A DNA stretch of 64,000 nucleotides from an uncultured Prevotellaceae bacterium (GCA_902778535.1 CACYYG010000009.1:179504-243503), one strand, 5' to 3'; counted from the first letter of the stretch, positions 42,541 to 52,911 are shown. Notes: generated by a model not told the origin, from the letters alone. A program made the numbers and translations.

Positions 42541-43188
42541 TTAAAAGCAAATTCCACAATTAAATTTCTTCAGCACCTTGTGCTTTTCGCGCCCAAAAGT
42601 AATTTTGCCGTCTTTCTTGAAGGTGATGGGTACGGATTCGAGTACCAGCCCTTCCCAGTCATTCCAGTATGGGCATGACACGATAGCCTTGTCCTCTTCG
42701 ATCATGACTTCCGGGTGTGGTATTTTCTCAATAGGAAGAATGACTGCTTTCTCGGCATGGATCGGAATGACTGTGCCTTTATAGCTTTCCCTGTCGAAGA
42801 AATACTCTCTGCGGCCATAGCCACCGTGCCAGAACAGCGGGAGCATCGACTGAGAGACATGAAGGAGGTACGACTGCCAGGCACCCATTACAGTATGCTG
42901 CACCTTCAAGCCTTTGAACAGCTGGAGAGCCAAAGGCAGCGTAGCATGAGGATGAGCAGTAGAATCAGCATCTTTGCCTGGGTCGATGTTACCTTCATAG
43001 CAATAGAACCATGATTCGTCGCCCATACCTACAGAGTTGGCGAGCTTCAGTCCGAGGTGGTATCCATCACGCAGTCTGATATGGTCTAACACCTTGAAGA
43101 GCGAATCTTTTGTCTTCAAGTCCTTTCTTTTTGCGAGATAGTCTATCTTATTTAAAAAGTTAATGCCGTTTTGTTCTAAATCATTCAT
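42541..43188 (-). CDS. Hypothetical protein, 215 aa
   Basis: A soluble alpha/beta protein with many aromatic residues, including MLPLFWHGGYGRREYFF and CPYWNDWEGLV. No catalytic motif was recognised. Its start is 1 bp from the stop of the secreted SH3-like protein gene. Confidence 0.6.
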   Translation of the reverse strand: MNDLEQNGINFLNKIDYLAKRKDLKTKDSLFKVLDHIRLRDGYHLGLKLANSVGMGDESWFYCYEGNIDPGKDADSTAHPHATLPLALQLFKGLKVQHTVMGAWQSYLLHVSQSMLPLFWHGGYGRREYFFDRESYKGTVIPIHAEKAVILPIEKIPHPEVMIEEDKAIVSCPYWNDWEGLVLESVPITFKKDGKITFGREKHKVLKKFNCGICF

Positions 43189-43189
43189 T

Positions 43190-44650
43190 TCAATATCTTA
43201 CATGCTTATCCAAGTTTGCACCACTCAGTGTTACAGTTTTTCCATTCATATACTGAACAGTAACAGATGAGAGCTTGAATGTTTCTGCGACTCTTGAATA
43301 GAATCGGTGATTGTCAAAGTTATATCTACCTTCACAATCATTTATTCTTTCACTGCTATTTTCAAATGAAGATGGGCACGGACCGATGGGACCGATACCC
43401 TTTGCAGTCCATACTGTACCGCCTCCAATTTCGTTTCGGCATTTATCACCCACAGCATTCTTAAAGTATCCATTAAATGTGACATACTTAATAGTTTGCT
43501 GCGTGCAGTTCGTTATTGAAACACTTAGTTCAATACCACCAGCAGAATCAGAATCCCAGTCAATGTCATGGATTATAAAAGGCTGGTTTTCTTTATATGC
43601 TTGAATCAGATTTGCGGTCACCTCTTCCAACCTTCTTTGGGATTCTGCAAGCCTGACCTGCATAACAGAATCAATAATGACTCCCTGTTGCTTTAGCACC
43701 AGCTTTACCTCTGGGTCATCATAGGCAGGCAGTCTATCGAAGTCAATCTCCGAGTCGTTCTTGAACGTAGAAGTTCTGGCACGCGAAGATTTGAATGTAC
43801 CATAGTTGTAATCAGAGTAAAGCGCATAGTAGTTCATGTCGCCCACCTTTGAGTAACCGACGACCCTCACGGTATCACCACTTTCATAATTGCTGGCATG
43901 GCTTTCTATTGGTTCAGGTGTGCCGTATGACAAAACTCCCATCACCTCACCTCTTAAAGCCTTGCCGCGATACAGCATTTTTGCTTCTGCTTCGCGCTGA
44001 ATGATTTCTCTTTGTTTCTCAGCCAAGAATTGTTGTACGTCGGGGTCGTCTATAGATGGCAAATACCTTGTATCCATATCTTTAGAGAAAATATACTTAT
44101 TGCTCGTTGTTCTGTAAATACCGGCAAAGTTCGTGCTATAAAGAGCATACTGATAATTTGTTGTTTCACCTTTATATCCCACAATATAGACCACATCACC
44201 GTTTTTCAGCTTATAGTCCGTTCCTGAAACAGGAGTGAAGGAGTAGGAAGATGAGACCGTAGTCCATACCTCACCTGCAAAAGCCTTCTTTTTCTGGGAC
44301 TCCCTCTTACGATTCTCAACATCGTTCTGCAGCTTTTGCCTTAGAACCCTCGCTTCGTCACTCAAAGCATTCGGTAGTTTCTTCATCATCTTCTCGGTTG
44401 CCTCAAACGGAATGTTGCTGCAACTGATGACGTTTGCATAGTCAGCAGTCTCAACGAGGAAATGATATTTATTGCTTTTCTTTTTATAGGCGTGAATTGT
44501 AACACTATCGCCAAAAGCGAAAGAATGTTCAATTTCTGAACTATAATAGGTGTTCTTACTTATAGTAATCGGTTCCGTCACTATTGTCTTTATCTGTGCG
44601 CTTGCTCTTGTAGCAATGGCCAGTAAAAGTAGCATAAGAATTTTATTCAT
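43190..44650 (-). CDS. Exported protein with three SH3-like repeats, 486 aa
   Basis: The signal peptide is MNKILMLLLLAIATRASAQ. Three repeats of roughly 85 residues follow, each with a strand pattern like GDxVxIxGY ... YYALYS and, in the last two, ending LPxxDDPxVxxxL. A beta-sandwich C-terminal domain comes after residue about 350 (IELSVSITNCTQQTIKYVTF). It is probably periplasmic or surface-exposed and binds an unknown partner. It is oddly placed directly downstream of hsdR. Confidence 0.7.
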   Translation of the reverse strand: MNKILMLLLLAIATRASAQIKTIVTEPITISKNTYYSSEIEHSFAFGDSVTIHAYKKKSNKYHFLVETADYANVISCSNIPFEATEKMMKKLPNALSDEARVLRQKLQNDVENRKRESQKKKAFAGEVWTTVSSSYSFTPVSGTDYKLKNGDVVYIVGYKGETTNYQYALYSTNFAGIYRTTSNKYIFSKDMDTRYLPSIDDPDVQQFLAEKQREIIQREAEAKMLYRGKALRGEVMGVLSYGTPEPIESHASNYESGDTVRVVGYSKVGDMNYYALYSDYNYGTFKSSRARTSTFKNDSEIDFDRLPAYDDPEVKLVLKQQGVIIDSVMQVRLAESQRRLEEVTANLIQAYKENQPFIIHDIDWDSDSAGGIELSVSITNCTQQTIKYVTFNGYFKNAVGDKCRNEIGGGTVWTAKGIGPIGPCPSSFENSSERINDCEGRYNFDNHRFYSRVAETFKLSSVTVQYMNGKTVTLSGANLDKHVRY

Positions 44651-44662
44651 AAATCTGTTATT

Positions 44663-47600
44663 TTAGAAGTCATTATTCTTGCCCATCTCCAGCTCGGTTA
44701 TAGAAATCATGGCGGCGAAGACATAGAGGGACACGACGATATGCAGAGCTGCGTCAATCTCCTCGTCTTTGATCTCCGGTGCAGAGTGTGCTTCCTCGTT
44801 GCGCCACGCATAGAGGTTGTCGTAATAGGCGCGGAAGTTAGCATACTTCGGGTCAGTGTTGTTATGCAAACGCTGGAGCACGGGGAACTTGCGCACGGTG
44901 TTCACCAGCCCTTGACGGCCATTCTCATCAGCAGGCACCTCTTCGCCCTCGCGCATGTAGTAGATTTTACGAAGGAAGGCCTCAAACTTGTTCACGAGGT
45001 TGCCGAAGTAAATCTGCTTATAAACGGGCTGACTCTCTGAGCGGTAAACAGAGTTGAGAATGTTTGCCGTTGTCTTGTTCTGTCCGTCAAGCTTCTCGAT
45101 GGTGTGTGCCTTGAGGATGGTGAATACAGCATCAATCACCTCCTCCAGGTCACGGTAGGCATGGCCGCACAACTGCGAGAATTCGTCTGCCATCTTCTCA
45201 ATCATCACTTCTTTCAGAAGATCCTCGTTGTATTCAGGTTGCTCATCTTTGTGTGTAAACTCAAAGATGAAGTCGACCAGTTTTGTAAAGAGGTCATTGG
45301 AGAATGCCGGGTTGTTCTGAATGACATCCATCAGATTGAGGTATTTGTCAACCTTTTCGTAGGCGATGTCTTCAAAACGGTCCTTCAGCGTCGTTATCAG
45401 CATATCTACGGTATTACTTGCGTTGAAAGACTGAATAACTGACGGATCATTCAGCAGCTCATCAACGATGGACTGTATCAGTTTGTCGTTGTCTGTCAAG
45501 AATCCCGTGTACGGCTCGTTGATCTCCTGAAGGAAGTCATGCAGCGTCACTTCATCCTCTTCTCCTCCGTTGCGGACGCTTCCTGCCATGCCGGCTTTCA
45601 GAACGCCCTCTTCCTCGGGCAGTTCGATGGCACCTTCCTCACACAGCTGCACACGGTACTTGTCGAGGTCAATCTTCGACAGGATATCCACGGGTGCGGT
45701 GTCCTGGGTATATGGCAGGAACTTGTAGAACAGCTTGCAGAAGATGTAGAACTTCTCCAACTCCGGGTCTACAAAGTTCATTAGCTGTGCCAAGAAGCCA
45801 TACTGGCGCACATAGCGGTTTACCAGCTTGCGGTATCTTTCCTGTTCTTCCTTCTCCAATGTCTTCACACCGTTCTCAACCAGCGAGATCATCAGCGGTG
45901 ACAGCTGCTCGATGTTTTGTCCGCTTGCCACGATGGAAGCGACGCGCTCCACCTGTTCCTGTGAGAAAATATGGAATTCCTCAATGTCGGACTTGTAATC
46001 GTAGAGCCTCTGAGGCTGCATCTCCCCTTCAAGGAATGTCTCTTCATAGTACGGCTTAAAGGCCGTGAGAACATCCTCATGCTTGTTTACGAAGTCAATA
46101 ACAAGCGTGTCTTCCTTTCCCGGATAGCAGCGGTTCAGTCGGCTTAGCGTTTGGACACACTGTATGCCACCCATCAGCTTATCAACGAACATCGTGTGCA
46201 AAAGCGGCTGGTCGAAACCCGTCTGGAACTTCTCTGCCACAATCAGCATCTTGTATTCAGGCTCCTCGAATTGAATCTTGATGGCGTTGTCCCGCAGTCC
46301 GAAGCCATTCATCGATTCCTCCGTGTACTTGTTTCCATCCAGCTCGACGGTTCCAGAGAAGGCGACCAGCGTTTTGAAGGCGTCGTTGTAGCGTTCCTTC
46401 AGCAGCTTGTCAATGGCCATTTTATATTTCACGGCATCGGCGCGGCTGCTTGTCACCACCATTGCCTTTGCCCGACCCTCCAGTTTCTTGGCTGTTCGGT
46501 CAAGGAACCAGTTAATCATCATGTCAGCCTTGTAGTTGATGACATACTTATGCTCGTTGACGTACTGCATGGCCAGGGCAAGCGCTTTCTTGCGGTCATA
46601 CAGTTTCTGAAGTTCTTCCTCAGTAACCTTGGCACCCTTCTGAAGCTCGAAGAGCGTCTGGAAGGTGGTGTAGTTCTGCAGCACATTCAATATGAAGCCC
46701 TCCTCGATGGCCTGCCTCATGGTGTAATAGTCGAAGGCCTTCCTTGTAATCTCGCCTCCATCTGTTACCTCATCGCCGAAAAGCCGCAGGGTGCGATCTT
46801 TTGGTGTGGCAGTGAAGGCAAAGTACGAAATGTGCTTCATCTGCTTCCGTGACACCTGAATCTTCGCCATCACCTCGTCAACTTCTGTTTCCAGCTCCGG
46901 GTCGTATTCATTCACCATCTCTTGAAGGTGGCTGTTGTCCGTGAGTGCCGTCGTCACATCTTTCTGTGCTTCCTTACCCATTGCCGTGTGTGCCTCGTCG
47001 ATGATTACGGCATAGTTCACGCCGGCGAGCGATGATATATGCTCGATGGCAAAGCTGAACTTCTGTACCGTGCTCACGATGATGCGTGAACCATCTTCCA
47101 AGGCTTTGGCCAGTTTCTTCGAGCCACGGCGAATATCATTCACCGTTCCCGCCTTATCCTCGAATGCTTTCACGTCGTCCGCGAGGTTGCGGTCAAGCAC
47201 GATACGGTCTGTAACCATGATGATGCTGTCAAAAACAGGGGTGTTATCGACATTCATCAGGTTACTCAGCTGGTGCGCCAGCCAAGCCATCGATTTCGTC
47301 TTACCCGATCCAGGGCTATGCTGAATGAGAAAATTGCGTCCCACGCCATCCTTGCGGATCTGTTTGATGATGTTATTCACCACTCGGCGCTGGTGATATC
47401 GCGGGAAGATGGTCATGAGCGGTGCGCTAGGCTTCGTCCTGAACTGCTTGATGAAATGCTGGAGAATATTCAGCAGCGAGTCAGCCTGAAGCACGTCCTG
47501 CCACATGTAGCACGTCGGGTAGTCTGGGTCGCTCTCGTCGACTGGGTTGTGTGTCTCTTTGTTGAACGGCAGGAACACCGTATCGTCTCCATTCAGTTTG

Positions 47601-48217
47601 GTAGTCATCATCACCGCATAATCATCCATTGCAAAATGAACAAGGCAGCGACGCAGGAAAGCATTGTTGCGGTCGCGGTCATTTTTGTACTGGTCCATCG
47701 CGTCCTTTACCGTTTGGTCAGTACCCTTGTTCTTCAGTTCAATGGAGATAATCGGCAGGCCGTTTATGAGGATGCACAGGTCAATCTCATTGTCGCTGTC
47801 ATGAGGAGCCAGTGAGTAGCGCATCTGCCTCACAACGGCAAAGCGGTTCTGTTCATACAAAGCCTGATTATCATCGTGGAGGTTCATGTCTGGCTTGAAC
47901 TGCACGAATTTGAACGTGATGCCGTTAAATTTCGCGCCCTCGCGCAGCAGCTTGATGTAGCTTTCACCGCGTTCAATCTTGCGGTTTAGTTCTTTCACTA
48001 CAGCCTCGACTGCCTCCTTCTCATTATTGTTATATACGCGCATGGCACGTCGCCAGCTCTCTTTCTGTGCTTTGAGGAAAGCGGTCAGCATCTGCCAGTC
48101 CACGAGATTCTTGATGTCGAAGTCCGTTGGTTTCCTTTCGACATACAGGGGACTTCCAGCCAGATACTCTGTGATATGTTCCTCCAGATATGTTTCGTTC
48201 AATGGATTGATAGGCAT
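44663..48217 (-). CDS. hsdR: Type I restriction enzyme R subunit
   Basis: A 1184-aa subunit. The N-terminal PD-(D/E)XK nuclease domain contains EIDLCILINGLPIISIELKN (catalytic D and ExK). Walker A is HSPGSGKTKSMAW, the DEAH box IIDEAHTAMG and motif III FAFTATPKDRT; helicase motifs V-VI follow around TLSRLNRCYPGK. The long helical C-terminus contacts the methyltransferase. All key residues are present. It is separated from hsdS by three small genes, an unusual order. Confidence 0.95.
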   Translation of the reverse strand: MPINPLNETYLEEHITEYLAGSPLYVERKPTDFDIKNLVDWQMLTAFLKAQKESWRRAMRVYNNNEKEAVEAVVKELNRKIERGESYIKLLREGAKFNGITFKFVQFKPDMNLHDDNQALYEQNRFAVVRQMRYSLAPHDSDNEIDLCILINGLPIISIELKNKGTDQTVKDAMDQYKNDRDRNNAFLRRCLVHFAMDDYAVMMTTKLNGDDTVFLPFNKETHNPVDESDPDYPTCYMWQDVLQADSLLNILQHFIKQFRTKPSAPLMTIFPRYHQRRVVNNIIKQIRKDGVGRNFLIQHSPGSGKTKSMAWLAHQLSNLMNVDNTPVFDSIIMVTDRIVLDRNLADDVKAFEDKAGTVNDIRRGSKKLAKALEDGSRIIVSTVQKFSFAIEHISSLAGVNYAVIIDEAHTAMGKEAQKDVTTALTDNSHLQEMVNEYDPELETEVDEVMAKIQVSRKQMKHISYFAFTATPKDRTLRLFGDEVTDGGEITRKAFDYYTMRQAIEEGFILNVLQNYTTFQTLFELQKGAKVTEEELQKLYDRKKALALAMQYVNEHKYVINYKADMMINWFLDRTAKKLEGRAKAMVVTSSRADAVKYKMAIDKLLKERYNDAFKTLVAFSGTVELDGNKYTEESMNGFGLRDNAIKIQFEEPEYKMLIVAEKFQTGFDQPLLHTMFVDKLMGGIQCVQTLSRLNRCYPGKEDTLVIDFVNKHEDVLTAFKPYYEETFLEGEMQPQRLYDYKSDIEEFHIFSQEQVERVASIVASGQNIEQLSPLMISLVENGVKTLEKEEQERYRKLVNRYVRQYGFLAQLMNFVDPELEKFYIFCKLFYKFLPYTQDTAPVDILSKIDLDKYRVQLCEEGAIELPEEEGVLKAGMAGSVRNGGEEDEVTLHDFLQEINEPYTGFLTDNDKLIQSIVDELLNDPSVIQSFNASNTVDMLITTLKDRFEDIAYEKVDKYLNLMDVIQNNPAFSNDLFTKLVDFIFEFTHKDEQPEYNEDLLKEVMIEKMADEFSQLCGHAYRDLEEVIDAVFTILKAHTIEKLDGQNKTTANILNSVYRSESQPVYKQIYFGNLVNKFEAFLRKIYYMREGEEVPADENGRQGLVNTVRKFPVLQRLHNNTDPKYANFRAYYDNLYAWRNEEAHSAPEIKDEEIDAALHIVVSLYVFAAMISITELEMGKNNDF

Positions 48218-48234
48218 AATATTATCTTTTGGGG

Positions 48235-48993
48235 TTATTTTTCAAGTTCATATATGGCGTACATCCAAAGGATTTCTGGGCCATCATTATCCAATTTATA
48301 TGTGATTTCCTTTCCGTCAGGCGTCTTAAAGGCATCCCATCCGTAGTTTTTTACCTTGTAGGTAGCCGATAACTTACCGTTCTTGAAGGTAATTCCCTTA
48401 ATCGGCTTCAGTTCAAAAGAGTCTTCCTTACAAATCGTCTCGATGATGTAAGGGTCGTTGATGTCCATGGTGAACACCGAGTCATCCTTCATCAGCATTT
48501 CCCAGGACTCATCCGACAGGTGAACGGTCATGTGTTCACCCTCCAGTGTCGGGTAGTTCAGTTCCACCTTATGGGCTGGCGGCAGGTTGTCTTCGTCGAG
48601 AGGATAGTCAAAGAGGCCAAGTTTCCCTTTGACCCCCTCGATAGGCTCGTCAAACAAAAAGGCATTCTCCAGCTGCCAGTGAATTGACTCTGCACCAGCC
48701 CACAATGAATTGTTGTCCTTGTCGAAGCCAACCACATCGACATAGCCGATGATTGCCGACGTAGGCAGTTCGTTGTACTGGGGCAATATGCCAAACATCT
48801 TCATGTTTGCCAAAGCTGAGACCACTTCAAGGTTAGGATTCGTATCGTCAAAATCTTTAGGCACTCGTTTTGCTCCGGCATGAATTAGAATCCTGCCAGG
48901 AACATCTTTCGGTTTCCATGACCTGTTTTCCACATCCTTCACCCCCGTACAGATGATGGAAGCCCAGGGCTGTTGTACAGATAATGTTTTCAT
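48235..48993 (-). CDS. ASCH-domain protein, 252 aa
   Basis: The N-terminal ASCH domain (about 1-130) opens with LSVQQPWASIICTGVKDVEN and has ILIHAGAKR (about 35-43), the fold of the PUA/ASCH superfamily that binds RNA or modified bases. The C-terminal 120 residues are an unrecognised beta-rich domain. It sits between hsdR and hsdS. A link to modified DNA or to control of the R-M genes is inference. Confidence 0.75.
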   Translation of the reverse strand: MKTLSVQQPWASIICTGVKDVENRSWKPKDVPGRILIHAGAKRVPKDFDDTNPNLEVVSALANMKMFGILPQYNELPTSAIIGYVDVVGFDKDNNSLWAGAESIHWQLENAFLFDEPIEGVKGKLGLFDYPLDEDNLPPAHKVELNYPTLEGEHMTVHLSDESWEMLMKDDSVFTMDINDPYIIETICKEDSFELKPIKGITFKNGKLSATYKVKNYGWDAFKTPDGKEITYKLDNDGPEILWMYAIYELEK

Positions 48994-48999
48994 AGATAT

Positions 49000-49308
49000 C
49001 TATCTTTTACTTTCAAAAGCTGTTTTGATGACGCTGCGCCAGCTGATTGATTTGTGCTCAATGGGGCCATATTTTTCGCGAAGCTCCCGTTTTTTTTGAG
49101 ACCTCCACTTCTTGTTAGCCTGTACATTGGCTTGTTTCCGATAGCTTTTCTTTGAGGTTGACATAATCTCAATTATTGAGTCTGGGTCTGCAGGTTCAAA
49201 AAAACCTTCAGCAGAAGATTTGCCATGAGCCAGGCGCATGTGCCTATTCAGGCTCTTCTTGTTTTCATGAATGCCAACCTTTCCGCAGAGTTTACATTTT
49301 ACTTTCAT
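49000..49308 (-). CDS. C2H2-type zinc-finger protein, 102 aa
   Basis: One N-terminal finger is visible: CKLCGKVGIHENKKSLNRHM then RLAHG, in C-x2-C ... H-x4-H spacing. A basic helical tail follows (KSYRKQANVQANKKWRSQKK). Single C2H2 fingers are uncommon in bacteria but occur on mobile islands. It is a likely DNA- or RNA-binding protein of the R-M locus. Confidence 0.65.
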   Translation of the reverse strand: MKVKCKLCGKVGIHENKKSLNRHMRLAHGKSSAEGFFEPADPDSIIEIMSTSKKSYRKQANVQANKKWRSQKKRELREKYGPIEHKSISWRSVIKTAFESKR

Positions 49309-49321
49309 ACTATGCTATCAA

Positions 49322-49546
49322 TTACTTTCTTGGCGAGTCATAATAATCGTAAGATGGACTGCTGCTATCAGCACAACTCTTAATAGACCCGAAAAGGGTC
49401 AATAAGACTCCACCACCTATCAGAATAGCCATGACCGTGCATCCTATGCTTGACTTAATGCTGTTGTCTGATTCGCTCCAATCTCCTGATTTGAATATTA
49501 GATAGAATATACCAATAACAGCAGCAAAGAAAATTAGTATTTTCAT
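49322..49546 (-). CDS. Small membrane protein, 74 aa
   Basis: Two hydrophobic segments, ILIFFAAVIGIFYLIF (about 3-18) and CTVMAILIGGGVLLTLFG (about 36-53), are joined by an acidic loop and followed by a Ser/Tyr tail. It lies 1 bp from hsdS, suggesting coexpression. Unknown function. Confidence 0.55.
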   Translation of the reverse strand: MKILIFFAAVIGIFYLIFKSGDWSESDNSIKSSIGCTVMAILIGGGVLLTLFGSIKSCADSSSPSYDYYDSPRK

Positions 49547-49547
49547 T

Positions 49548-50885
49548 TTATATGACCTTTCTTTTACCTGTTACTACTTCAGTGATTAGCGAGGAACGAT
49601 ACTCCTTAAGGAGGGCGATTTCATCATTGCACTCTTTAAACATTTTGCTGATTCTCTGTAATTCACCAAAAATTAAAGAACATATTTTTATTTGTTCATC
49701 AATGGGAGGAAGAGGAATGATGAAATTAGATATTTGTTCAAAATTCAGTTCGTCTCTGTTGCCTCCTGTTTGACAAGCTCTGATTTCGTTTTGAATATGA
49801 GATGAAATAATTGTATAATGTAAAAATTGCGGATAAATTTTCTCGACGATTGGCCTTATTTCACAAACATGCTGATTGACATTTGCTTTAATAGCTCCAT
49901 CTTGTATCAAACATGCTCTGCCGATTGAACCTCCTGTAATATTAAGGAGTATATCATTATGCTTAACCTCCGAATATAACATTTGACGATGAATAATCTC
50001 AGGTATATAAGCTATATTTTCTGTAAGCAACCCCTCGTTGTAAACATTTTGGCTCCTAATAAACATTATCCCTTCAGAAGTATAAACTTCAGCTCCTCCG
50101 AGTGGAGTTTTCCCGCTTCCAATTCTTTTGACAAGCCACTTAAGTGGACATTTCTCCCAATGCTTTGGTATTCTGCCAATCCATTCGATGCCAGAATCTT
50201 TGAATTCGACATTTTTTCTGATTCCTTTCGTGACGGCTTTAGAGATGATGGCTGTTCGTAGTTCTTCGAGCAGTTTGATTTTATTTTCCCTTGCATATAT
50301 GATATTGTCTATACGACTAGTTTGTTCGTCTAAGTATAATGCGATGTTTTTTTGTTCAGCAAGAGGAGGAAGTATAATGCTTGAAAGTCCAAGGATATAT
50401 TGGGTGATACTATAGACCTTGACACCCCCAACTCTTGACCTTATTTGACTTCTCCAGCAATCGGTAGTAAAAAGGTATGCAAGGTATTTATTATCATTGT
50501 TCTTTGTTTGAAAAAGAACGGTATGATACCCCCCATATACATTGTCGCTTGTATCATTATAAACGACATTTCCAGAACCGTCAAGATCCTCAGAGGTGTC
50601 TGCAAAGATAAAGTCCCCTTTCTTAACCAAAGAAGCTTCGGAATTAGCTATAGAATCTGGAACGAATCTTATAAGTTCGTTTCTTAAAGAGGTGCCCTTA
50701 TTGAGCTTTGAATGGACTTGTCCATAACTCACTACAGGTTTCCCCTCTGAAATAAGGTCTGCCTTTGTAAAAGAAAGCCCTTTGTTGAACTTACCATATC
50801 TTTTTAGGGGCATAGATTCCCAGTGGCTCGGAATTTTTCCAATCCACTCTACGCCTGAGTCCTTATAAGAATCGTACTGCTTCAT
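49548..50885 (-). CDS. hsdS: Type I restriction specificity subunit
   Basis: A 445-aa protein with two target-recognition domains, each introduced by the repeat DSG(V/I)EWIG(K/R)IP(S/K)HWE (about 10-24 and 230-244), plus the conserved coiled-coil spacers (ALYLDEQTSRIDNIIYARE after the first TRD). It is more AT-rich than hsdM and hsdR, as is usual for frequently exchanged specificity genes. Its start overlaps the hsdM stop by 4 bp. Confidence 0.95.
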   Translation of the reverse strand: MKQYDSYKDSGVEWIGKIPSHWESMPLKRYGKFNKGLSFTKADLISEGKPVVSYGQVHSKLNKGTSLRNELIRFVPDSIANSEASLVKKGDFIFADTSEDLDGSGNVVYNDTSDNVYGGYHTVLFQTKNNDNKYLAYLFTTDCWRSQIRSRVGGVKVYSITQYILGLSSIILPPLAEQKNIALYLDEQTSRIDNIIYARENKIKLLEELRTAIISKAVTKGIRKNVEFKDSGIEWIGRIPKHWEKCPLKWLVKRIGSGKTPLGGAEVYTSEGIMFIRSQNVYNEGLLTENIAYIPEIIHRQMLYSEVKHNDILLNITGGSIGRACLIQDGAIKANVNQHVCEIRPIVEKIYPQFLHYTIISSHIQNEIRACQTGGNRDELNFEQISNFIIPLPPIDEQIKICSLIFGELQRISKMFKECNDEIALLKEYRSSLITEVVTGKRKVI

Positions 50886-52891
50886 GCCTCTTCGTCTATA
50901 AGTTTCATCACATCAGCGTCCGTTTCCTTATCTATAGCGAGAATATCCTTCAGTATCTCCTCCGTCGAGCGCAGCGGCTTATATTTATAGAAGATACGCG
51001 TAAAGGGGAACTCCACGCCCAGCTTGTCTTGTGATCGGTCGAGCCAGGCATCAGGAACAAAGCGTAGTACCTCCGTCTCAAAATACTCGTCGATGTCCCG
51101 TTTGTAGGGAATCGTCTCAGTATCTTTGAGAGCCGGGTCTGGAGAGAAACCGCTGTCAGGGTCGTGCGGCTTCACGTAGACTTCGGGAGCCGTCTCGTCC
51201 ACGACAGCCAGCTTACGCAGTTTGTTCACGGTAGACTGTGGCAGGTTCTTACGATTAAGTATACGTTCAGCCTCCGAGAAGAACTCCTCATCATTTCTCT
51301 GTTCTGTGTCATCATAGTTATCCAGGATGGCATCATACAGAGCCTTGTCTGCCTTGGCGATGGAATTATCTGCTTTCCACCGCATAATCAGGTTGCACAC
51401 ATCATTATAGTGCAATCGCAGTGGACGTTGAACGGTCACCAGCGTATAGCGGAAGTCATCATAGTCAAGAAGTTTCGCCACCTGTACCTCCTCTGTCGTT
51501 TCCTGGTTGATGATACGATAAGCGTTCTTGTATGCTTTGTAAATAGACAGAATATCCTCAATGCCTGTCTCACTCATTTCTACGCGTTTGTTACCAAGGC
51601 TTCGTTGCATCGGCTTCGAGAAGATGTCATGTACGGCATTGATGAACAGAACCTTATCACGACGTGATTCTGGGCGGTTGTTATCGAGAATCCATAGGTA
51701 CGAACTAATTCCTGTACCATAGAAGATTTCACCAGGAAGAGCAACGATAGCGTCGAGCAGGTTTCGATCAAGGATGTAGCGACGGATGTCACTCCATCCC
51801 GAACCTGCGCTGCCGTTGAAGAGCGGTGAACCATTAAGGACGATGCCTATACGGGCACCGTTTCTGTCCATCTTGTGAATCATGTGAAGGAGGAACAAAA
51901 GCGAGCCGTCTGAGGTAGAGGGCAGACCAGGAGCGAAACGACTGCCCGGTGTCTCAGCCTCGTTTCTGATGAAAGACTCCACTTTCTTCCAGTCCACGCC
52001 AAAGGGAGGATTGGCAATCATCACATTGAACGTGGCTCCCTGGTACTGGTCATCATTTAGTGTGTTACCCTGCTTTATCTTGCTGGCATCATCTCCCTTC
52101 ATCAGAATGTCCGACTTACATATGGCATATGTCTGTTCGTTCAGCTCCTGTCCGCAAAGCTCAACTTTCATCTGTCTGTCAGTTTTGGAAGTCAGGAAGT
52201 CTTTGGCCACTGTCAGCATACCTCCAGTACCGCAGCAAGGGTCATATATGGAGAAGTTCTGCCCCTCGGTGTAGATCTTGTCTTCCTGTCCTGTCATCAC
52301 CAGTCCGACAAGCAGGCGGACGATTTCGCGGGGTGTATAATATTGACCCGCCGTTGCTGCCGTCGTTTCCTTTGTATAGCGGATAATCGTCTCGAACACC
52401 GTTCCCATCATGTGGTTATCCACTGACTCAGGGCTAAGGTCAGCATCCTGCACGAAACGCTGCGTTACCTGATAGAGCAGCCCCTTTCGGTCCAGCGTGG
52501 CATAGATAGGAGAGAGGCCCTTCTCTTCGCCTCCTGTGAAGTTATAGAGAATGTCCTTGATGTTCGGTGAGAAACCATCAAGGTATGTCTTGAAGTTATC
52601 GCCGATGGCGGCGGGGTTTGCCAGCATCTTCTTCAGAGACAGCCCCGACGTGTTATAGAACGCCAGCCCCGACTTCATCTTGAAGATTTTCGGCAGGTGT
52701 GCGTCTCTCATGTGTTCGGGAAGCTGCTTCAGGCAAGCGTCCAGCTTCTCCTCGTTCCCTTCAAACACACAGTCCAGACGACGAAGCAGTGTGAATGGTA
52801 ATATTACCTGGTCTACATCTTTATCCTGGTAGTCATCACGAATAATCTCCTTGATGTTCCAGATTACTTGTGCAATCTCTTGTGCAGTCAT
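50882..52891 (-). CDS. hsdM: Type I restriction methyltransferase subunit
   Basis: The start MTAQEIAQVIWNIKEIIRDD at 52891 fits the family; an upstream ATG adds 16 atypical residues. SAM motif I is YDPCCGTGGML and the catalytic motif IV is ANPPFGVDW (NPPF, N6-adenine type). The N-terminal HsdM_N helical domain is complete. The C-terminal ~200 residues (after about 470) extend beyond the classical ~500-aa subunit. It forms the M2S modification complex with HsdS. Confidence 0.95.
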   Translation of the reverse strand: MTAQEIAQVIWNIKEIIRDDYQDKDVDQVILPFTLLRRLDCVFEGNEEKLDACLKQLPEHMRDAHLPKIFKMKSGLAFYNTSGLSLKKMLANPAAIGDNFKTYLDGFSPNIKDILYNFTGGEEKGLSPIYATLDRKGLLYQVTQRFVQDADLSPESVDNHMMGTVFETIIRYTKETTAATAGQYYTPREIVRLLVGLVMTGQEDKIYTEGQNFSIYDPCCGTGGMLTVAKDFLTSKTDRQMKVELCGQELNEQTYAICKSDILMKGDDASKIKQGNTLNDDQYQGATFNVMIANPPFGVDWKKVESFIRNEAETPGSRFAPGLPSTSDGSLLFLLHMIHKMDRNGARIGIVLNGSPLFNGSAGSGWSDIRRYILDRNLLDAIVALPGEIFYGTGISSYLWILDNNRPESRRDKVLFINAVHDIFSKPMQRSLGNKRVEMSETGIEDILSIYKAYKNAYRIINQETTEEVQVAKLLDYDDFRYTLVTVQRPLRLHYNDVCNLIMRWKADNSIAKADKALYDAILDNYDDTEQRNDEEFFSEAERILNRKNLPQSTVNKLRKLAVVDETAPEVYVKPHDPDSGFSPDPALKDTETIPYKRDIDEYFETEVLRFVPDAWLDRSQDKLGVEFPFTRIFYKYKPLRSTEEILKDILAIDKETDADVMKLIDEEA

Positions 52892-52911
52892 ATATTTTCT
52901 GTTTTTATTTG

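Noticed and set aside
46151-46852. Plus-strand 233-codon frame
   Set aside because: It is antisense to hsdR and overlaps conserved helicase motifs of the true gene.
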